Assembly: GCA_905183005.1 (NCBI GenBank)
Contig: CAJJDO010000085.1
Location: 190,470 to 254,469, forward strand
Origin: Paramecium pentaurelia
Lineage: Eukaryota > Ciliophora > Oligohymenophorea > Peniculida > Parameciidae
Direction of reading: 5' to 3'
Length of the DNA: 64,000 nt
The notes beneath the pieces are model-generated. The model saw only the letters and a list, made by a program, of their open reading frames with translations, had not been told where the DNA came from and did no database searches. Both the position numbers and the translations under genes were made by a program. Below are positions 60,121-64,000 of this stretch, piece by piece; within the stretch, counting starts at the first letter, position 1, and the number at the start of each line of letters is the position of its first letter.

Positions 60121-60750
60121 ATGTTGCTATCAAATGAAACTTGCTAATTATGTTTCAGAAATAAAAATGAACCTACTTGCTGTTGGATGCAATTTCTTAT
60201 AGGGCTTACAATTTTTGTATTGTCACTATTCCTATTTTTGATATTCATTGTTATTGAGATAGCATATCTGAATTTTATCCCTTCATTTTTATTTTTAGGT
60301 GGTTGTGCTGTAATGGGCACTTCATGTTACCATAAATCAATAAATTAAGGGAATATTGATGATGACTGAATTATTGACAATATAGAATTGTTAAGAAAAT
60401 CAATTATTATTTTAATGAATATAATCCATTCTTAATGTTGTTAAGCAATTAACTTAAATAAATCTAATCTTATCAATCTAAAAGATCTAAGACTCTTTCA
60501 GCTTTATAAAATATTCTAATTATTCTATAAATTATATATAATATTTAAATTTTGGCTAAATTGGGTCTAATATATATTTTTAAATCAAAGTAATAAATTC
60601 ACGAGAAAATCTGTTAATTTTTTTTAATTTTATTAGAATGAAGAATTAACATAGCTAAAATTTTTATTATTGTTCAAAGCTTAAATCTAAATTTTGAAAA
60701 AAGTAAAGAAAATAATATTAAATAAATGAAGAACTATACCATATATAATT
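60085..60750 (+). repeat. Dispersed duplication, copy 2
   Basis: Second copy of the segment at 7880-8700, in the same orientation. It holds the 82-residue small TM gene and its 3' flank. Blocks AAAATCAATTATTATTTT, GCAATTAACTTAAAT, AATCTAATCTT, TTTATAAAATATT and AATTGGGTCTA occur in the same order as in copy 1, with small indels. End points are approximate. Confidence 0.7.
60121..60369 (+). CDS. Small Cys-rich two-TM protein, copy 2
   Basis: An 82-residue intronless paralogue of the gene at 7918-8172. The cysteine head is NETCQLCFRNKNEPTCCW, again with CxxC and CC. Two hydrophobic segments follow (IGLTIFVLSLFLFLIFIVIE and the next), then CYHKSIN and the acidic end IDDD, TGA 60367-60369. Compared with copy 1 the head and tail are nearly unchanged, while the membrane segments drift among hydrophobic residues and copy 2 has lost one cysteine of the CSCEH motif (TSCYH). 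This pattern suggests selection on the head and tail. Function unknown. Confidence 0.75.
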
Positions 60751-60900
60751 AAAAATATTTTAAGCATATTATCTTGAGATTGAAAAAATTAAGAAAACAT
60801 ATATTGTAAAAATTTGACACTATCAAATTAGGATGGATTTACAGACTCTACAATAGAATTAAAGTATATAAGTTGAAAAGCAATAAGTCAGGATTGAATT
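60370..60900. other. Non-coding flank, homologous to 8173-8700
   Basis: About 530 bp. The first roughly 230 bp and a weaker part to about 60750 match the 3' flank of the first copy of the small TM gene. No open frame is sustained and nothing else is seen. Confidence 0.55.
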
Positions 60901-61143
60901 AAATTGATTCAAGCTTGCGATGACAAGATTGAACCATTTATTATTGCTTTATTTAAAGTTAAACTTTTATATCCTAAAAAGAATCACTAAATTCTTAAAT
61001 CTGATATTGCATCATAAGAATCTAAGAGTTGTTACAATCTGATCTTTTAAAATTGGGTATTTTAGGTTATGTCAAAAGAATTTTTTTTTGTTCAAAACTC
61101 TGAAACATATTTATTTAGTGTATTTGAAGAATTTAAAATTTGA
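60901..61143 (+). pseudogene. Coding-like fragment without start (probable gene relic)
   Basis: A frame of 80 codons with protein-like composition (KLIQACDDKIEPFIIALFKV, later SQESKSCYNLIFQNWVFQ) ending at TGA 61141-61143. It has no ATG near its left end and I could not join it by an intron to the short open frame beginning ATG at about 60832 (MDLQTLQQNQSIQVEKQ). Another short open piece (about 61150-61230) follows in the same direction. The picture fits a decayed gene, or a small gene whose introns I failed to place. Confidence 0.35.
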
Positions 61144-61332
61144 ATATAATTAGAATAATTAAATTGAATACAATTTAGTAAAAGATTTGATGAAATATAT
61201 AATGATGTTTATAATTATTAGTTGATAAAAATTTGATTAAGAAATGATTAAAAATAATTTTAAAATGAATAGAAAATTGAATTCTAAGTGGAATTTATTT
61301 ATTTTTAAAATTAATAATAATAATAAAATTTT

Positions 61333-62938
61333 TCATTTAAGAAACAGTTCCTTTAATTCAATTTCGTAATTTCCTTTTAAATTTTTCTTCCTTTGATCTA
61401 TTTAATCAAGTAATTTTGGTTTTCTACATTTTAATATCATTTGAATAATTCCTGCAAATATAGTCCATGAAAATAAAGAATATTCGGGTACTTTATTTTC
61501 AAATGCCCAACTAAATATTTTTAGATATTTGATTTAAGTTCCAAATAGTAAATCTACAGTTGTTAATCTAGTATATTATGAGAAGACACAAGTGCTAAAG
61601 TGACATAAAGCAACCGAACTTATTAAAATCAAAACAATATTAAATAAGAATGAATTCATCCAAGTTTCATTAATTCTAAAAATATAAGAAATTGAATAAA
61701 TACTTCATTGGGTGAAATTTAAATATCCAAGGCATAGAAAATACTAAATTGCCTTTAGTTACGCACCATAATAAATAAAGTGTAAATAATCCAAAGAAAA
61801 AAACTGAAAGAAATGCAACATTATAAGCATCTAATTGTATAAAAAGCTTATTTAACCAAGGGGAGAATGGGATTCCATCAATAGTTATAATTACATACAA
61901 TAATATGTGTAATAACCAAGTCAAAGTAATAATAAATAATATAATTCCTAATAACAATTTAAATATGTAAACTAATGGATTAGCATTACCAATATCTAAT
62001 TCTAGTAAAAATATTTCGCATTCTTCTTCCAATTCACTAACTGCAGCAACCAATTTCTAATATTTTTTTTCTACTTTTGCATTTTATTTCCTTTTTGACC
62101 ACCATCCACTAGCACATTTTACATCTTTTTCCATGTCTCTTAATTTTTTAGCATAACCAATCATTTAGGCCACTACTCTTTTTAATCTATTTTTTTTTTC
62201 AGTTGCTTAAGCAGCACTTTTCTAAAGTATTAAATAATAAATACAAAAACTGGTCTTGTTCCATATGAACACACTAGATCTAAAGGCAAAGCAACCATTC
62301 CTATACCTCCATATAAAATTAAGAAGAAGTATCCAAGGAAACACATTAATCCTATAGTGAATGTTATGGGATCGATTGTTGTGGCTATGTGATCTTATTT
62401 TTCTTCAGTAATTGTAAAGGTATCAATGTTAAGATCAATTTCACTTGATTAAAATTGAAGTGTAGCATCTTATACTTAAACAGTAACAGGTACTAAAGCA
62501 TCTCTCAACCAAAAATATGTTAAGAAAATAGTTAAAAAAGCAAATACTAGGACCATAAATTCTTAAACTAATGTTAAGGTTATTCTTTGACACTTAGATA
62601 ATTTTAATTTTTACTATAGGTTTTTCATCATCTGATTCATAGTAAAAAATTGCAATAGGAATGAGAAATACCAGCATTACAAATACTGAAATATAAATAA
62701 TTATCCAGCATAAATGCATATCCAAGCCCTATTAATTTCTTTCATTTGTAACATCTAAAGTTAACATTAAAGTTTAGCACCATGATAGGGTTAATCCTAG
62801 AACAACAACAATTTTGCAAAAAAATGATGATCCAAATCCACCATCTTCAGGATGACAATATAAAGCAAGTAGATATATATTCACGTACATTAATAACAAT
62901 GCCAGGACACATACTATTATTATTAAAAATACATCCAT
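61333..62938 (-). CDS. LMBR1-family multi-pass membrane protein
   Basis: ATG at 62938 (MDVFLIIIVCVLALLLMYVN) starts TM1. Then come HPEDGGFGSSFFCKIVVVLG, ATLDVTNERN-type LTLDVTNERN (the conserved DVxN motif of the LMBR1 family), WIIIYISVFVMLVFLIPIAI and FYYESDD. After introns the frame continues TYFWLRDALVPVTVQ, IDPITFTIGLMCFLGYFFLI, YGGIGMVALPLDLVCSYGTR (GxxxLPL at the RP-type motif) and a cytosolic helix rich in Lys. Four more TMs follow, and the end is DQRKKNLKGNYEIELKELFL with TGA 61333-61335. About nine TMs. LMBR1/LMBD proteins include lipocalin receptors and a lysosomal cobalamin transporter partner; the substrate here is unknown. Confidence 0.85.
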
Positions 62939-62982
62939 CTTGATTTAGAATGTAAAAGTATAAAATTTTAATTAAAAATTAA

Positions 62983-63881
62983 ATGAGTGCAGCAACAAAA
63001 GGGTTGATTGAATTTGTAAATCCATGTAATTTAGATTATCTATTTAGATAAATTGCCAAAATTTGTAAAATAAGTTCATTTACAAATGAGAGAAATAGAA
63101 GGAAGACAACCATTTGGATAGGGCTTATATCATTGCAATTTTTATGAGAATCTAATAAAAAGACTCACTGAAACAAGACAACAATATAGATAATCAAAAG
63201 AAATTGAAACTAGAAAATAATTAGCCTAACAAGAATATTAAGCTTGGACTAATTATATCAAAGAACGTTGTCTAGAATTACCACAATAACATTAAGTAAC
63301 TGGAAAATAATTAAATGAATTGAGAAGATCATATGAAGTGTTTATTGCTAAAGGAGAGAATGGACTTAGACCATCTGAATTGCTCAATGTTTTTAATGTA
63401 TTTTTAATAATTTATATCAGGATTACACAAGAGTTAATTAATTTACGATACCACTAGATAATTGGTGTGTATTATAAATGGTACATTATAGCATGGGTTA
63501 TCCAATGAATATGAATAGATTATTAACATTTGAAGAAATAGCTACTTTAGTTTAAACAAAAGTTTTAGCTACTTATGAAAGATCTCTTGGTTAAGATCTA
63601 TTATTTAGAGAAATTTGTTCATATGGTTATTGGAACTTATTTGATCAAAGCAAAGGCTCTATGAATATCAAGGACTTTAGTAATTTTATTAAGGTATTCA
63701 TTATATTGATAATTTATAGATATTTAAATATAATGTTGAACCAACATTAGGAGGAATATTAAAAGAGTTTGGATTTGCAGCAAATCTGTTTTAAGGAGAA
63801 TTTGTAAAGGAAATTGATCCTAAAGAAGACATAGTGAGATTCGATTTCTTCAGATATTTATTTTTAGAGAGAAATTTGTGA
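62983..63881 (+). CDS. Protein with EF-hand-like helices, possibly ciliary
   Basis: ATG at 62983 (MSAATKGLIEFVNP). Introns of 22 nt (after NP), 32 nt (after ELLN) and 26 nt (after FIK) give about 270 residues. The first half is a charged helix (NLIKRLTETRQQYRQSKEIE). Later segments look like EF-hand helix-loop-helix units: RSYEVFIAKGENGLRPSELL and LFDQSKGSMNIKDFSNFIK (a loop D-x-S-x-G-S-M-x-I with weak Ca2+ ligands). The end is RFDFFRYLFLERNL, TGA 63879-63881. No exact family is recognised. The next gene starts only 11 bp downstream on the same strand. Confidence 0.7.
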
Positions 63882-63892
63882 TTATTATAATA

Positions 63893-64000
63893 ATGATGTA
63901 AAATAACAATAGAATGATCTGGAGGAAAATTGATCCATAAGGTAAATAGCCAGGAGATAGGGCAGCTCATTCCTGTGATTTAATTATGGGAAAACTATAT
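63893..64000 (+). CDS. Kelch-repeat protein, N-terminal start only
   Basis: ATG at 63893 begins MMQNNNRMIWRKIDPQGKQP, followed by GDRAAHSCDLIMGKLY at the window edge. The W...(G)xxPGDRAAHSC...GKLY pattern is the opening strand set of a kelch beta-propeller blade (RxxHS then xxGKLY). The gene continues outside the window. Kelch propellers mediate protein binding. Only 11 bp separate it from the stop of the gene before. Confidence 0.6.

Overview
The window is ciliate macronuclear DNA, almost certainly from Paramecium. It is very AT-rich. Open frames only make sense if TAA and TAG are read as glutamine and TGA is the sole stop. Genes are broken by introns of 20-34 nt, mostly GTA...TAG, and lie close together on both strands. 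Domains in known families (dynein LC8, V-PPase, SIMPL, NET, TVP23, Piwi) rejoin in frame only after such introns are removed. I therefore re-read all six frames by hand with the ciliate code. Most short standard-code ORFs are shadows of genes in another frame. I saw no rRNA, tRNA, CRISPR array or transposon, and called no promoters or terminators. Introns were checked where stated. In the 7.9-kb Piezo gene they were only partly resolved.

Layout. 0-7.3 kb: a very long IQ/TPR-like protein on the minus strand (C-terminus outside the window), dynein light chain LC8, and two basic Q/K-rich proteins. 7.9-9 kb: a small two-TM cysteine-rich gene in a duplicated segment whose second copy is at 60.1 kb. 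9-17 kb: a full-length Piezo mechanosensitive channel. 17-19 kb: two tandem secreted SIMPL-domain proteins. 19-24.6 kb: a coiled-coil membrane protein, a leucine-rich-repeat protein, an N-myristoylation-type MGNKC protein, a tetraspanin-like protein and a bromodomain-like/NET protein. 24.8-37.4 kb: signalling genes (NEK kinase, kinase with a PH-like front, LAMMER/CLK kinase, MAPK15-type kinase) mixed with a NASP-like histone chaperone, a second NET protein, TVP23 and a second MGN protein. 37.9-47.4 kb: K+-independent-type H+-pyrophosphatase, a secreted protein, a casein-kinase-1 pseudokinase, a Sec14/CRAL-TRIO protein and a delta-12-type fatty acid desaturase. 47.6-56.3 kb: a membrane protein with a 20-residue repeat, a trichocyst matrix protein, a CCCH zinc-finger protein, a double cyclic-nucleotide-binding protein and a coiled-coil protein. 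56.8-64 kb: a Piwi protein, the second small TM gene, an LMBR1-family protein, a protein with EF-hand-like helices and the start of a kelch protein.

There are no operons; neighbouring genes are mostly functionally unrelated. Many serve typical ciliate biology: cilia (LC8, MAPK15), mechanosensing (Piezo), trichocyst secretion, acidic compartments (H+-PPase), lipid handling (Sec14, desaturase, TVP23), chromatin (two NET proteins, NASP-like) and small-RNA pathways (Piwi). Structurally, the most interesting points are an inverted NET-MGN gene-pair duplication, the dispersed 0.5-0.8 kb duplication of the small TM gene with its non-coding flank, the 20-residue membrane repeat protein, a long open frame running in frame into LC8, and very tight gene spacing including a 4-bp ATGA overlap.
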